Assembly: GCA_026421135.1 (NCBI GenBank)
Contig: JAPKCR010000119.1
Coordinates: forward strand, 1-6,791
From: Sulfitobacter sp.
GTDB taxonomy: Bacteria > Pseudomonadota > Alphaproteobacteria > Rhodobacterales > Rhodobacteraceae
DNA length: 6,791 nucleotides
Direction: 5' to 3'
The position numbers were made by a program, and so were the translations under genes. Within the stretch, counting starts at the first letter, position 1, and the number at the start of each line of letters is the position of its first letter. Below the pieces are notes generated by a model, which was given only the letters and a program-made list of their open reading frames with translations, did no database searches and had not been told where the DNA came from. Shown one piece after another: positions 1 to 6,791 of this stretch.

Positions 1-715
1 TAAGCTCTTGCCGCTGGGGCCGAGTGTTGCCCAACAGTTCCTCGACCCAATCAGTAACAATGCGTGTGGCAGGACCTGCGCGATGCTCTGCAAACTGGTT
101 CCCCACTGCTGAGCGTTCCAGATTCATCTCGATCGTGTGGGCACCGTTGCGCCGCGCGTCTGCGACAAAACCCGCTGCTGGATAGACATTCCCCGAAGTG
201 CCAATGGCGGCGAAAATATCTGCTTCTGCCAGATGATCAAAGATCGCATCCATATCATATGGCATTTCACCAAACCAAACGATGTCAGGCCGGGCCGCTG
301 GTGCGTTGCATTTCGGGCAGGGATCACCGGGGGCCATCACCATCGGTGCCGGCCAGCGATAGTTACAGGCAGCACACAGCGCCGAATTCAGGGCACCATG
401 CATATGCATCACGTCCAAAGCACCACCCTGTTCATGCAAATCATCCACATTCTGAGTCACAATTACGACCTGTCCGGCATATTGCATTTGCAACTTTGCC
501 AACGCCTTGTGTGCGGCGTTTGGAACGACTTCAGACGCCTGCTTGCGGCGGGCGTTATAAAAATCGACGACCAACTTGGGGTCGCGGGAAAAACCCTCGG
601 GAGTGGCGACGTCTTCGACGCGGTGCTGCGCCCACAACCCGTCTTCTGCGCGAAACGTCTCTAGCCCGCTTTCAGCCGAAATACCTGCACCGGTGAGAAT
701 GACAATCTTACTCAT
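1..715 (-). CDS. cobB: NAD-dependent protein deacylase, class III sirtuin (CobB), 3' end cut by window edge
   Basis: Sir2-family enzyme that removes acyl groups from lysines using NAD+, giving nicotinamide and O-acyl-ADP-ribose; cytoplasmic. The reading frame runs from ATG at 715 to the left edge without a stop (238 codons seen). Visible motifs: NAD-binding GAGISAESGL (residues 9–18) followed by TFRAEDGLW (20–28); TQNVDDLHE (87–95); the catalytic histidine in HMHG (H106); four zinc cysteines C114, C117, C133, C136 in two CxxC pairs; GTSGNVYPAAGF near the C-terminus. Y53 and R56 (YxxR) are the class III pair that binds succinyl/malonyl lysine, so desuccinylation is likely as well as deacetylation. 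Family length is about 230–240, so only a few residues should be missing. A GGAAGG ribosome binding site (723–728) sits 7 bases before the ATG. It starts 30 bases after the LysR gene on the same strand, so cotranscription is likely. Motifs are read directly; the activity is inferred from the family. Confidence 0.94.
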   Translation of the reverse strand, partial: MSKIVILTGAGISAESGLETFRAEDGLWAQHRVEDVATPEGFSRDPKLVVDFYNARRKQASEVVPNAAHKALAKLQMQYAGQVVIVTQNVDDLHEQGGALDVMHMHGALNSALCAACNYRWPAPMVMAPGDPCPKCNAPAARPDIVWFGEMPYDMDAIFDHLAEADIFAAIGTSGNVYPAAGFVADARRNGAHTIEMNLERSAVGNQFAEHRAGPATRIVTDWVEELLGNTRPQRQEL

Positions 716-745
716 TTTACTGCCTTCCAAGGTCCGTTTGATGAT

Positions 746-1714
746 TTACCCCACAAGGGTGTGAAAGCTGCCAGATAGCCACGGCATTTGCACCAGCGTC
801 GGCGCAATCATATGGGTCTGCAACAGTTGACGCATAGTAGTGGCAATGTTCTGTGGCACAGGGCCTGTCCAATCGGCACCTGCAAACAGCGATATTTGCC
901 GCGAAACCCCCGGTGCGGGCAGCGCAAATGCCTTGAGCGCTCCGTGAAACCGTTCTGCGCGGCCATAGCCAAAGGGCGTCGTGATCGCCCAGCCAATGCC
1001 CCGTGCGACCATCGCCATCAATGCCAGATGGCTGCCGATCTCGAATTGCGAGGCCAGGTTAATGTTGTTTCGAGTCAGATGATTGCTGATCTGATCTGCA
1101 ATCATCTGATCGGACTCGTACCTTAGGAAAGGCAAGAGCGAGCTGCCGGAAAGCAGATCAGCGGGCGTCTGGTCAGTGTCATTCGGCGCGACAATGATAA
1201 ACGGATCACGGGCCAGCGGAATTTCGGTCAATCCGCTTTTTGCGTCACCGCTGGTGGCTGCGATTGCAATGTGCAGCGCCTTGTCCTGAACGGCCTGTAT
1301 CAAATCTTTGCTACCATCGGTGATCATCCGGAATCGGCATCCCGCCATGCTGTCTGCCAGTATCGTCGCCAGACGTGGCGTTAGATCGTTGTCGAAATCA
1401 TCAATGACCCCAAGGCTGAGGTCGGACAGATTGGCAAGGTCCATGACCGTCAATTCAGTCTGCGCCAATCGCAACTGGGCCAATGCTGCACTTGCGTGTC
1501 GCAGGAAGCTCTCCCCTTGGGGGGTCAGGCGCATCGGGCGACGGCTGTGATTAATTAACGCTGTTCCAATAGCAGCCTCCAGATTGGACATCTGCTGGCT
1601 GACTGCAGGTTGGCTTAAACCCGTTGCCGCGGCAGCTTGTGCCACTGAACCGGAGCTTGCCAAGGCCTCGAACACCTCGATACCGCGCAGTGTCACACCT
1701 TTCTTGAACATCAT
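746..1714 (-). CDS. LysR-family transcriptional regulator, divergent from the nitrilase-family gene
   Basis: A 322-residue LysR-type regulator. The N-terminal winged helix-turn-helix is clear: residues 9–68 include FEALASSGSVAQAAAATGLS, then QPAVSQQMSNLE as the recognition helix, and a LTPQGE wing. The remainder (about 95–300) has the two-lobed periplasmic-binding-like effector domain, with a GSHLALMAMVARGIGWA segment typical of the second lobe. Two ATG codons stand in tandem (1714 and 1711); AAGGCG lies 4 to 8 bases upstream, so either could be used. It is transcribed away from the nitrilase-family gene at 1893, the classic layout for a LysR regulator and its target, with a 178-base shared control region. 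The sirtuin gene follows 30 bases downstream. The inducer cannot be read from the sequence and I do not recognise a named member. The coding sequence contains a notable inverted repeat (1071–1118). Confidence 0.94.
   Translation of the reverse strand: MMFKKGVTLRGIEVFEALASSGSVAQAAAATGLSQPAVSQQMSNLEAAIGTALINHSRRPMRLTPQGESFLRHASAALAQLRLAQTELTVMDLANLSDLSLGVIDDFDNDLTPRLATILADSMAGCRFRMITDGSKDLIQAVQDKALHIAIAATSGDAKSGLTEIPLARDPFIIVAPNDTDQTPADLLSGSSLLPFLRYESDQMIADQISNHLTRNNINLASQFEIGSHLALMAMVARGIGWAITTPFGYGRAERFHGALKAFALPAPGVSRQISLFAGADWTGPVPQNIATTMRQLLQTHMIAPTLVQMPWLSGSFHTLVG
1071..1118. repeat. Long inverted repeat inside the LysR coding sequence
   Basis: CAGATGATTGC at 1076–1086 is repeated as its exact reverse complement at 1098–1108, giving an 11-bp perfect stem with an 11-base loop (1087–1097) that holds GATC repeats. 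Outside it, CGAGT (1071–1075) pairs with ACTCG (1114–1118) across a 5-base bulge. The repeat codes for part of the effector-binding domain of the regulator. It can fold in the mRNA, but no function is evident. Confidence 0.6.
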
Positions 1715-1892
1715 TTTCGCCTTTTAGCAGTTTCCAGTTTCCAAATATCACTGCTGGATACGCCTAGTGTGGGCGGCCCGCTAATGGCGACTGATTCAGC
1801 AAATCAAAATAGAGTGGTCCATCTTATTTGACCATTGAAGCGGGCGCATAACAAGCGCACGATTGGCGGGAAACCAGACAGAGCCCCAAGAG
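1715..1892. promoter_or_regulatory. Divergent control region between LysR gene and nitrilase-family gene, with candidate LysR-box at 1792–1806
   Basis: This 178-base gap must hold both start regions. The best regulator site is TGATT-CAGCA-AATCA at 1792–1806, a perfect 5+5 interrupted dyad of 15 bases, the usual size of a LysR recognition box, although it lacks the strict T-N11-A at the second positions. Its centre lies 94 bases before the nitrilase ATG, which suits activation if transcription starts around 1855–1865. Weak plus-strand promoter elements are present (TTGACC at 1828–1833, CATAAC at 1847–1852), but their 13-base spacing is too short for a normal pair. A tandem repeat AGTTTCC-AGTTTCC occurs at 1729–1742, close to the LysR gene start. 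The dyad is seen; its role is inferred. Confidence 0.5.
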
Positions 1893-2768
1893 ATGAAAAT
1901 TGCCACAGCCGCCTATACCCAAGATATCCTGACCAGTTGGGCACATTACGAGGATAAGCTGGCCAACTGGGTCGCAACTGCGGCGGCCAATGGGTCGGAT
2001 CTGCTGGTGTTCCCCGAATACGGCGCAATGGAGCTGGCGACATTGGCAGGTCTGGACGTTGCCGCAGACCTGGAAGCGTCACTATTTGCCGTGTCTGACC
2101 GGCTGCCGGATGCGAACGTGGTCCATCAAAGGCTGGCGGCAGAATACGGTGTCCACATCGTAGCAGCGTCAGGTCCAGCGGCCACAGCCATGCGGCCCGT
2201 CAACCGCGCACGTTTGATCACACCGGACGGCAAGATCGGCGTTCAAGACAAACAGATCATGACTCGTTTCGAGCGCGAGGTTTGGGGCGTGATCGGCGGA
2301 AATGCCTTGCAGGTCTTCGAAACCGCGATTGGCAAGATTGGAATTCTGATTTGTTATGACAGCGAATTTCCGCTTTTGGGCCGTGCGTTGGCCGATTGCG
2401 ATATTATCGCGGTACCCAGCGTGACCGAAGCGTTGGCGGGGTACTGGCGCGTGCGCATCGGGTCCATGGCCCGCGCCCTCGAGAATCAGTGCATAACTGC
2501 GATGTCATCTTGCGTGGGTACTGCTGACTGGTCTGACGCTTTGGGCGATTCCTATGGGGCGGGGGGGATTTTTTGCCCGCCAGATGTCGGTTTTCCGTCA
2601 ACGGGTGTGCTGGCTGCGGCACAGATTAACGTGCCCGGTTGGACCTATGCCGAGGTCGATATCGCACAGATCGCCAATGTGCGCGCACAGGGCGTTGTGC
2701 TGAACCGAACCCATTGGGCGGATCAGGCAGGCCGCGATAGCGTTGCGATAAACACGTCTTTGCTGTGA
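1893..2768 (+). CDS. Nitrilase-superfamily carbon–nitrogen hydrolase
   Basis: Cytoplasmic amidohydrolase of the nitrilase superfamily, which cleaves non-peptide C–N bonds (amides, carbamoyl groups or nitriles) through a Glu-Lys-Cys triad. All three are visible in the 291-residue product: E42 in VFPEYGAMEL, K120 in DKQIMTRFE and the nucleophile C154 in ILICYDSEFPLLGR, at the usual spacing. The K-x3-TRFE-x-E-W pattern recalls the uncharacterised Rim1-like/GNAT-associated nitrilase branch rather than true nitrilases, but no acetyltransferase domain is fused here. The ATG at 1893 begins the first conserved strand (MKIATAAY); an in-frame TTG at 1863 would add ten unlikely residues. The Shine–Dalgarno is weak at either start. 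It is divergent from a LysR regulator, its probable controller. A G7 run followed by A and T6 lies at 2561–2574. The reaction type is well supported; the substrate is unknown, with small amides or omega-amides as candidates. Confidence 0.93.
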   Translation: MKIATAAYTQDILTSWAHYEDKLANWVATAAANGSDLLVFPEYGAMELATLAGLDVAADLEASLFAVSDRLPDANVVHQRLAAEYGVHIVAASGPAATAMRPVNRARLITPDGKIGVQDKQIMTRFEREVWGVIGGNALQVFETAIGKIGILICYDSEFPLLGRALADCDIIAVPSVTEALAGYWRVRIGSMARALENQCITAMSSCVGTADWSDALGDSYGAGGIFCPPDVGFPSTGVLAAAQINVPGWTYAEVDIAQIANVRAQGVVLNRTHWADQAGRDSVAINTSLL

Positions 2769-2775
2769 ATAGGCC

Positions 2776-2805
2776 TTGAAAAAGGGAAAAATAGCGCCCA
2801 TTTAA
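2776..2805 (+). promoter_or_regulatory. Candidate promoter for infA
   Basis: TTGAAA at 2776–2781 resembles a -35 box. ATTTAA at 2800–2805 (18-base spacing) or CATTTA at 2799–2804 (17-base spacing) could be the -10 box. The pair sits in the 81-base gap between the nitrilase-family gene and infA and would give a leader of about 40 bases. The fit is moderate and rests on consensus reading only. Confidence 0.35.
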
Positions 2806-2849
2806 GCCTGCGCTCTGCATTTGCAGGGCAAAGTGTTCAAGGAGAGACC

Positions 2850-3068
2850 ATGGCTAAGGAAGACACGCTCGAATTCCCCGGTATCGTCAAGGAACTCCTG
2901 CCGAATGCGACATTTCGGGTCGAGCTTGAAAACGGCCATGAGATTATCGCACATACGGCAGGCAAAATGCGTAAAAACCGCATTCGTGTTCTGGCAGGCG
3001 ACAAAGTACAGGTGGAAATGACCCCCTATGATCTGACCAAAGGCCGGATCAATTATCGCTTTAAATAA
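2850..3068 (+). CDS. infA: Translation initiation factor IF-1
   Basis: IF-1 binds the 30S ribosomal A site during initiation and works with IF-2 and IF-3. The product is 72 residues, the standard bacterial length, and is near-canonical throughout: [13 protein letters not shown] at the start, an OB-fold core with [26 protein letters not shown] (residues 22–47), [18 protein letters not shown], and the YRFK end. The start is fixed by a strong AAGGAG at 2839–2844, five bases before the ATG. An independent promoter is likely in the gap upstream, and a hairpin follows the stop codon. It leads the plus-strand housekeeping cluster infA–maf–rng–yacG. Confidence 0.99.
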   Translation: MAKEDTLEFPGIVKELLPNATFRVELENGHEIIAHTAGKMRKNRIRVLAGDKVQVEMTPYDLTKGRINYRFK

Positions 3069-3076
3069 CGCGCTTT

Positions 3077-3100
3077 ACCGAAGGTCTCGCGACTTTCGGT
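3077..3100 (+). terminator. Hairpin after infA, weak terminator or attenuator
   Basis: ACCGAAGGT (3077–3085) and ACTTTCGGT (3092–3100) form a 9-bp stem with a single G·U pair and a 6-base loop, starting eight bases after the infA stop. The downstream sequence CAGCGTTTTGGGTTTT has only short T runs that begin five bases after the stem, so it is a poor classical terminator. It may act as a partial terminator or as an mRNA-stabilising 3' end between abundant infA and the less needed maf genes. Confidence 0.5.
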
Positions 3101-3119
3101 CAGCGTTTTGGGTTTTCAT

Positions 3120-3698
3120 ATGACCTTTATCCTCGGATCAGGCAGTCCGCGCCGCAAGGAATTGCTGGCGCAAATTGGCGTTGTGGCCGATGACGTCCGT
3201 GCGCCCGACATCGACGAAACACCCCTAAGCGCCGAGCTGCCACGCCCGTATTGCGCACGTATGGCCCGTGAAAAGGCCGCCGCCGTTCCGGCGGAACCAG
3301 ATGACATCGTGCTATGTGCCGATACCACCGTTGCTGTCGGTCGGCGGATATTGGGTAAGCCCGAACATGCCGAGGAAGCTGCCAGCTTTCTGCGATTGAT
3401 GTCCGGACGCCGCCACAAAGTGATCACAGCCGTCGCGGTAAAACGAGGCGACAAGATGTGGGAACGCGATGTGGTCAGCACTGTGCGCATGAAACGACTG
3501 TCTGACGCTGAGTTGCATGCATATCTTGCCACCGGCGATTGGCAGGGCAAGGCGGGCGGTTATGGGATACAGGGACCAGCAGGCGCTTTGATCCCGTGGA
3601 TCAGCGGATCATTTACCGGCATTGTTGGCCTGCCCCTTGCCGAAACCGCAAACCTGCTGCGCGCAGCAGGCTATATTTTTGACGGAGAGACATCATGA
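3120..3698 (+). CDS. maf: Maf-family nucleoside triphosphate pyrophosphatase
   Basis: House-cleaning enzyme that hydrolyses NTPs (dTTP/UTP and modified pyrimidine nucleotides in the YhdE-type subgroup) to the monophosphate and pyrophosphate, linked to septum and division control in other bacteria. The 192-residue product has the full family signature: [11 protein letters not shown] (6–16), DETP (32–35), REKA (50–53), CADTTVAV with catalytic D68, LGKP (78–81), LMSGRRHKV (93–101) and KAGGYGIQG (144–152). The ATG at 3120 is chosen because the conserved strand [10 protein letters not shown] begins immediately; an in-frame TTG lies four codons earlier. The ribosome binding site is weak, suggesting low expression. 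Its TGA overlaps the ATG of rng by four bases (ATGA, 3695–3698), so the two are translationally coupled. The SGSPRR form and KAGGYGIQG favour the dTTP/UTP-type over the m7GTP-type, by family knowledge only. Confidence 0.97.
   Translation: MTFILGSGSPRRKELLAQIGVVADDVRAPDIDETPLSAELPRPYCARMAREKAAAVPAEPDDIVLCADTTVAVGRRILGKPEHAEEAASFLRLMSGRRHKVITAVAVKRGDKMWERDVVSTVRMKRLSDAELHAYLATGDWQGKAGGYGIQGPAGALIPWISGSFTGIVGLPLAETANLLRAAGYIFDGETS
3653..3680 (+). repeat. 18-base perfect palindrome plus T-rich tail at the end of maf, before rng
   Basis: CCTGCTGCGCGCAGCAGG at 3653–3670 equals its own reverse complement and can fold into a 7-bp GC-rich stem with a CGCG loop. It is followed by CTATATTTTT (3671–3680) and then by the rng ribosome binding site GGAGAGA (3684–3690). 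It lies within the maf reading frame. The layout resembles an intrinsic attenuator, or a stem next to an A/U-rich single-stranded stretch of the kind cut by RNase E/G. The structure is seen; the role is inferred. Confidence 0.5.
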
Positions 3699-4717
3699 AG
3701 GGTCGTACGATCATTCTGGACCACTTGGGCGAGATCGAGGCGGCAGCTTTGATGGTGGACGGCAAACTGGACGATCTGTTGATCGACAGTGACGGCCCGC
3801 GCCCCGGCACGATCTACCGCGCCATCGCTGACCGGCCTGTCAAAGGGCAGGGCGGCATGTTCCTGAAAACGCCCGACGGGTCTGCCTTTTTGCGTCAAAT
3901 CAAGGGGCTTGCCCCCGGTCAGTCCATTCTGGTTCAAGTGTCTGGCTATGCCGAACCCGGCAAGGCTATTCCGGTGACACAAAAACTTTTGTTCAAAAGC
4001 CGCTACGCCATTGTGACCCCTGGCGCACCTGGCACAAATATATCGCGCTCTATTCGTGACGAGGAAGAACGCGACCGTCTGCTTGAGGTTGCCCACGAGG
4101 CAGCTGACGGGGCGGCCCACGGCCTGATCCTGCGGTCGTCTTGTGCGGGCGCTGATGGCGATGATATTGCCGATGACATTGATGCCATGCTGAGCCTCGC
4201 CGACAAGGTGTTGGGCGATGACGCGACCGAAATGGAACTGCTTGCCGAAGGCGATGGCCCGCATATCCTCGCATGGCGTGATTGGGTTGCGCCCGCCGAT
4301 GTCGTGACCGAGCCGGGCAGCTTTGAGACTCACGGCGTGCTGGATGTTGTGGAAAGTTTGCGCCAACCCCGCGTCGATCTGGATGGCGGCGCGTCGATGT
4401 TTGTTGAGCCGACACGCGCGCTGGTCGCAGTCGATGTGAACACGGGCGCTGATGTGTCGCTGGCGTCCGGAATAAAGGCCAACATGTCGTGCGCCCGCGC
4501 CTTACCCCGCGCATTGCGCATCCGCGGTCTTGGTGGGCAGATCACCCTTGATCTTGCACCCATGCCCAAGAAAGACCGCCGCCCGTTCGAGACCGCCTTG
4601 CGTCAGGCATTTCGTGCGGACGATGTTGAAACCACATTGATCGGGTGGACTCCTTTGGGTCACTATGAACTGCAACGCAAACGCGCACGTCTGCCCATCG
4701 CAGAGGTTCTAAAGTGA
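3695..4717 (+). CDS. rng: Short ribonuclease E/G family protein
   Basis: Endoribonuclease of the RNase E/G family, acting in mRNA turnover and rRNA maturation by cutting A/U-rich single strands. At 340 residues it is much shorter than E. coli RNase G (about 490). Order seen: a divergent S1-like OB domain (about 35–100), a 5'-sensor region with GLILRSS (143–149; R147 and S148 at the place of the RNase E phosphate-sensing Arg/Thr), and the DNase I-like catalytic region with metal-binding D247 in VDVNTG and D286 in GGQITLDL, matching E. coli D303 and D346. It ends at [15 protein letters not shown], just before the point where the family has its CPxCxG zinc-link, which is absent; so dimer/tetramer assembly probably differs. 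GGAGAGA at 3684–3690 serves the ATG at 3695. It overlaps maf by four bases and yacG by four bases. Catalytic residues are intact, so activity is likely; a degenerate role is possible. Confidence 0.92.
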   Translation: MKGRTIILDHLGEIEAAALMVDGKLDDLLIDSDGPRPGTIYRAIADRPVKGQGGMFLKTPDGSAFLRQIKGLAPGQSILVQVSGYAEPGKAIPVTQKLLFKSRYAIVTPGAPGTNISRSIRDEEERDRLLEVAHEAADGAAHGLILRSSCAGADGDDIADDIDAMLSLADKVLGDDATEMELLAEGDGPHILAWRDWVAPADVVTEPGSFETHGVLDVVESLRQPRVDLDGGASMFVEPTRALVAVDVNTGADVSLASGIKANMSCARALPRALRIRGLGGQITLDLAPMPKKDRRPFETALRQAFRADDVETTLIGWTPLGHYELQRKRARLPIAEVLK

Positions 4718-4905
4718 GCTGCCCGATCTGTAGTGATGAAACGTCGCCCGCCTACCGCCCGTTCTGTTCGCGGCGTTGCGCTGACATTGATTTGGCAAAG
4801 TGGCTAAATGGCAGCTACGCGACGCCAAGCCGTGATCCCGAAGATGTTGAGGCTGCGATTGATGCAGCCGAAGCTGCCTTGAACGCGCCGCCGAAGCCTC
4901 ACTAG
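4714..4905 (+). CDS. yacG: Zinc-ribbon DNA gyrase inhibitor YacG
   Basis: Small (63-residue) zinc-binding protein of the YacG/DUF329 family; E. coli YacG binds GyrB and inhibits gyrase. The four zinc ligands are C3, C6, C18 and C22 (CPIC…FCSRRC), followed by the hallmark DIDLAKWLNGSY (24–35). The C-terminal tail is acidic then alanine-rich (DPEDVEAAIDAAEAAL), helical in appearance. It starts with GTG at 4714, whose last two bases are part of the rng TGA stop (GTGA overlap); AGAGG at 4702–4706 is a suitable ribosome binding site seven bases upstream. Its TAG stop shares CTAG with the stop of the convergent oxyR. It is the last gene of the infA–maf–rng–yacG cluster. Confidence 0.95.
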   Translation: MSCPICSDETSPAYRPFCSRRCADIDLAKWLNGSYATPSRDPEDVEAAIDAAEAALNAPPKPH

Positions 4906-5796
4906 AATTCTGCAGGCAAGCAGGTATCGCGGACCGTTTGTGCAATGTGTTTCAATTGCCCGGCAAGCGGGTTTGTCTTGCGCCACACCATGCCAATCGT
5001 TCGTGTCGGGTGCGGCGCTGGAAGTCGCGCCACTGATACTTCGGCTGAACGGGTTTCAATCGGGACGGCCATTTCGGGGATTAACGTAACCCCGATCCCC
5101 GCACTGACCATTTGAACCAGTGTCGACAGGGAACTGCCCTCCATCAGGTCGCGGGGCATTGCGGATGACATGCTGCAATACGACAATGCCTGATCGCGAA
5201 AACAATGCCCCTCTTCCAGCAACAACAGGCGCATTTCGCGGAGCAGTTTTGAGTTGGGCACCGGTTTGTCTTGATCTTGGATCTGGCGCACCAGCACAAA
5301 TTCTTCGTCCAGCAGGATCTCTTCATGAAGGGTCGGCTCTGATATCGGCAAGGCGACGATGGCGGTATCCAGTTGCCCGCTTAACAGCCCCTCGATCAGC
5401 TTTTGCGTGACGGCCTCGCGCGGGCGCAGATCCAGCCCTGCATAGTCTTGCGACAAGCATTTGATGAACCGCGGCAAGAAATAGGGAGCGACTGTAGGGA
5501 TGATACCAAACCGCAACCGCCCGATTAACGGGCTGTGCGACGCGCGCGCCAGATCGCCGAGTTCGTCCACAGACTGCAGAATTTCGCGTGCCCGCCCGAC
5601 GAATGTCTCTCCAAAGTCGGTCAGGCGAAGCTGTTTTGCAGACCGTTCGACCAGCGGTGTTCCCACCATGTCTTCCAACGCCTTGATCTGAACGGACAAG
5701 GCGGGCTGCGAAATACCGCAATCATCAGCCGCGCGACCAAAATGGCGATGTCGGGCCAATGCTTCGAAATACCGCAAATGTTTGAGCGTCAGTTCC

Positions 5797-5798
<2 letters not shown>
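4902..5798 (-). CDS. oxyR: Hydrogen peroxide sensor and regulator OxyR (LysR family)
   Basis: LysR-type peroxide sensor of 298 residues that activates antioxidant genes when oxidised. The winged helix-turn-helix covers residues 3–65 (YFEALARHRHFGRAADDCGIS, QPALSVQIKALE, LTDFG). The redox pair is C199 and C208 in GHC-FRDQALSY-C, with the same spacing and numbering as in E. coli, so a reversible disulfide switch is expected. T102 in GIIPTVAPYFLP and the SSLSTLVQMVSAGIGVTLIP segment are also typical of OxyR. The start is set by alignment of the helix-turn-helix with E. coli OxyR (two residues longer here). No Shine–Dalgarno is seen upstream (TACAGCCT before ATG). It is divergent from katG, its usual target, with a candidate operator over its own start. 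Its stop codon overlaps that of convergent yacG. Confidence 0.97.

Positions 5799-6791
<993 letters not shown>

Noticed and set aside
398..409. Palindrome ATGCATATGCAT
   Set aside because: It falls on the codons for the conserved MHMH around the catalytic histidine of the sirtuin; codon content explains it.
64..696. Plus-strand open frames of 210 and 175 codons
   Set aside because: They lie antisense to the sirtuin gene, show no recognisable protein pattern, and the minus-strand frame carries all sirtuin motifs.
1729..1742. Tandem AGTTTCC repeat as an iteron or operator
   Set aside because: Only two short copies, with no third copy or dyad; too little to assign a function.
3108..3119. Upstream TTG start for maf, and likewise TTG at 1863 for the nitrilase-family gene
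   Set aside because: Both add residues ahead of the conserved first strand and have no better ribosome binding site than the ATG starts chosen.
3671..4366. Minus-strand open frame of 231 codons opposite rng
   Set aside because: It is antisense to the RNase E/G gene, whose catalytic motifs are intact on the plus strand; no family resemblance on the minus strand.
4700..4717. Programmed -1 frameshift from rng into yacG
   Set aside because: The codons before the stop (GTT CTA AAG) do not form a canonical slippery heptamer; the GTGA overlap is explained by stop–restart coupling.

Overview
The window looks like a piece of an alphaproteobacterial chromosome, most likely from the Roseobacter/Rhodobacterales group. 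This is inferred from protein style and from the compact infA–maf–rng–yacG cluster with a short RNase E/G-type protein; no ribosomal RNA or other direct taxonomic marker is present. GC is moderate and coding density is high. There is no sign of a mobile element, CRISPR array, tRNA or phage gene.

Left block (1–2768). A class III sirtuin (cobB, 3' end cut by the window edge) lies 30 bases downstream of a LysR-type regulator on the minus strand, so the two are probably cotranscribed. The regulator is divergent from a nitrilase-superfamily amidohydrolase on the plus strand. The 178-base gap between them carries an interrupted dyad suitable as the regulator's binding site. Substrate and inducer are unknown.

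Middle block (2769–4905, plus strand). A housekeeping cluster: infA (translation initiation factor IF-1), maf (nucleotide pyrophosphatase), rng (a short ribonuclease E/G family protein) and yacG (zinc-ribbon gyrase inhibitor). maf/rng and rng/yacG overlap by four bases each, indicating translational coupling. A hairpin follows infA, and an 18-base palindrome followed by a T-rich stretch lies at the end of maf just before the rng ribosome binding site.

Right block (4902–6791). An oxidative-stress module: oxyR on the minus strand, with both redox cysteines at the E. coli positions 199 and 208, is divergent from katG (catalase-peroxidase, cut at the right edge). An imperfect four-part OxyR-type operator with exact 7-base spacing covers the oxyR start codon and a candidate oxyR promoter, suggesting autorepression and possibly a leaderless oxyR transcript. 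yacG and oxyR converge and share a CTAG that supplies both stop codons.

No clearly new system is visible. The points most worth a second look are the oxyR operator/leaderless arrangement, the RNase E/G protein that ends where the family's zinc-link would start and is immediately followed by a zinc-ribbon gene, the palindrome plus T-rich stretch before rng, and the regulator–nitrilase–sirtuin neighbourhood.
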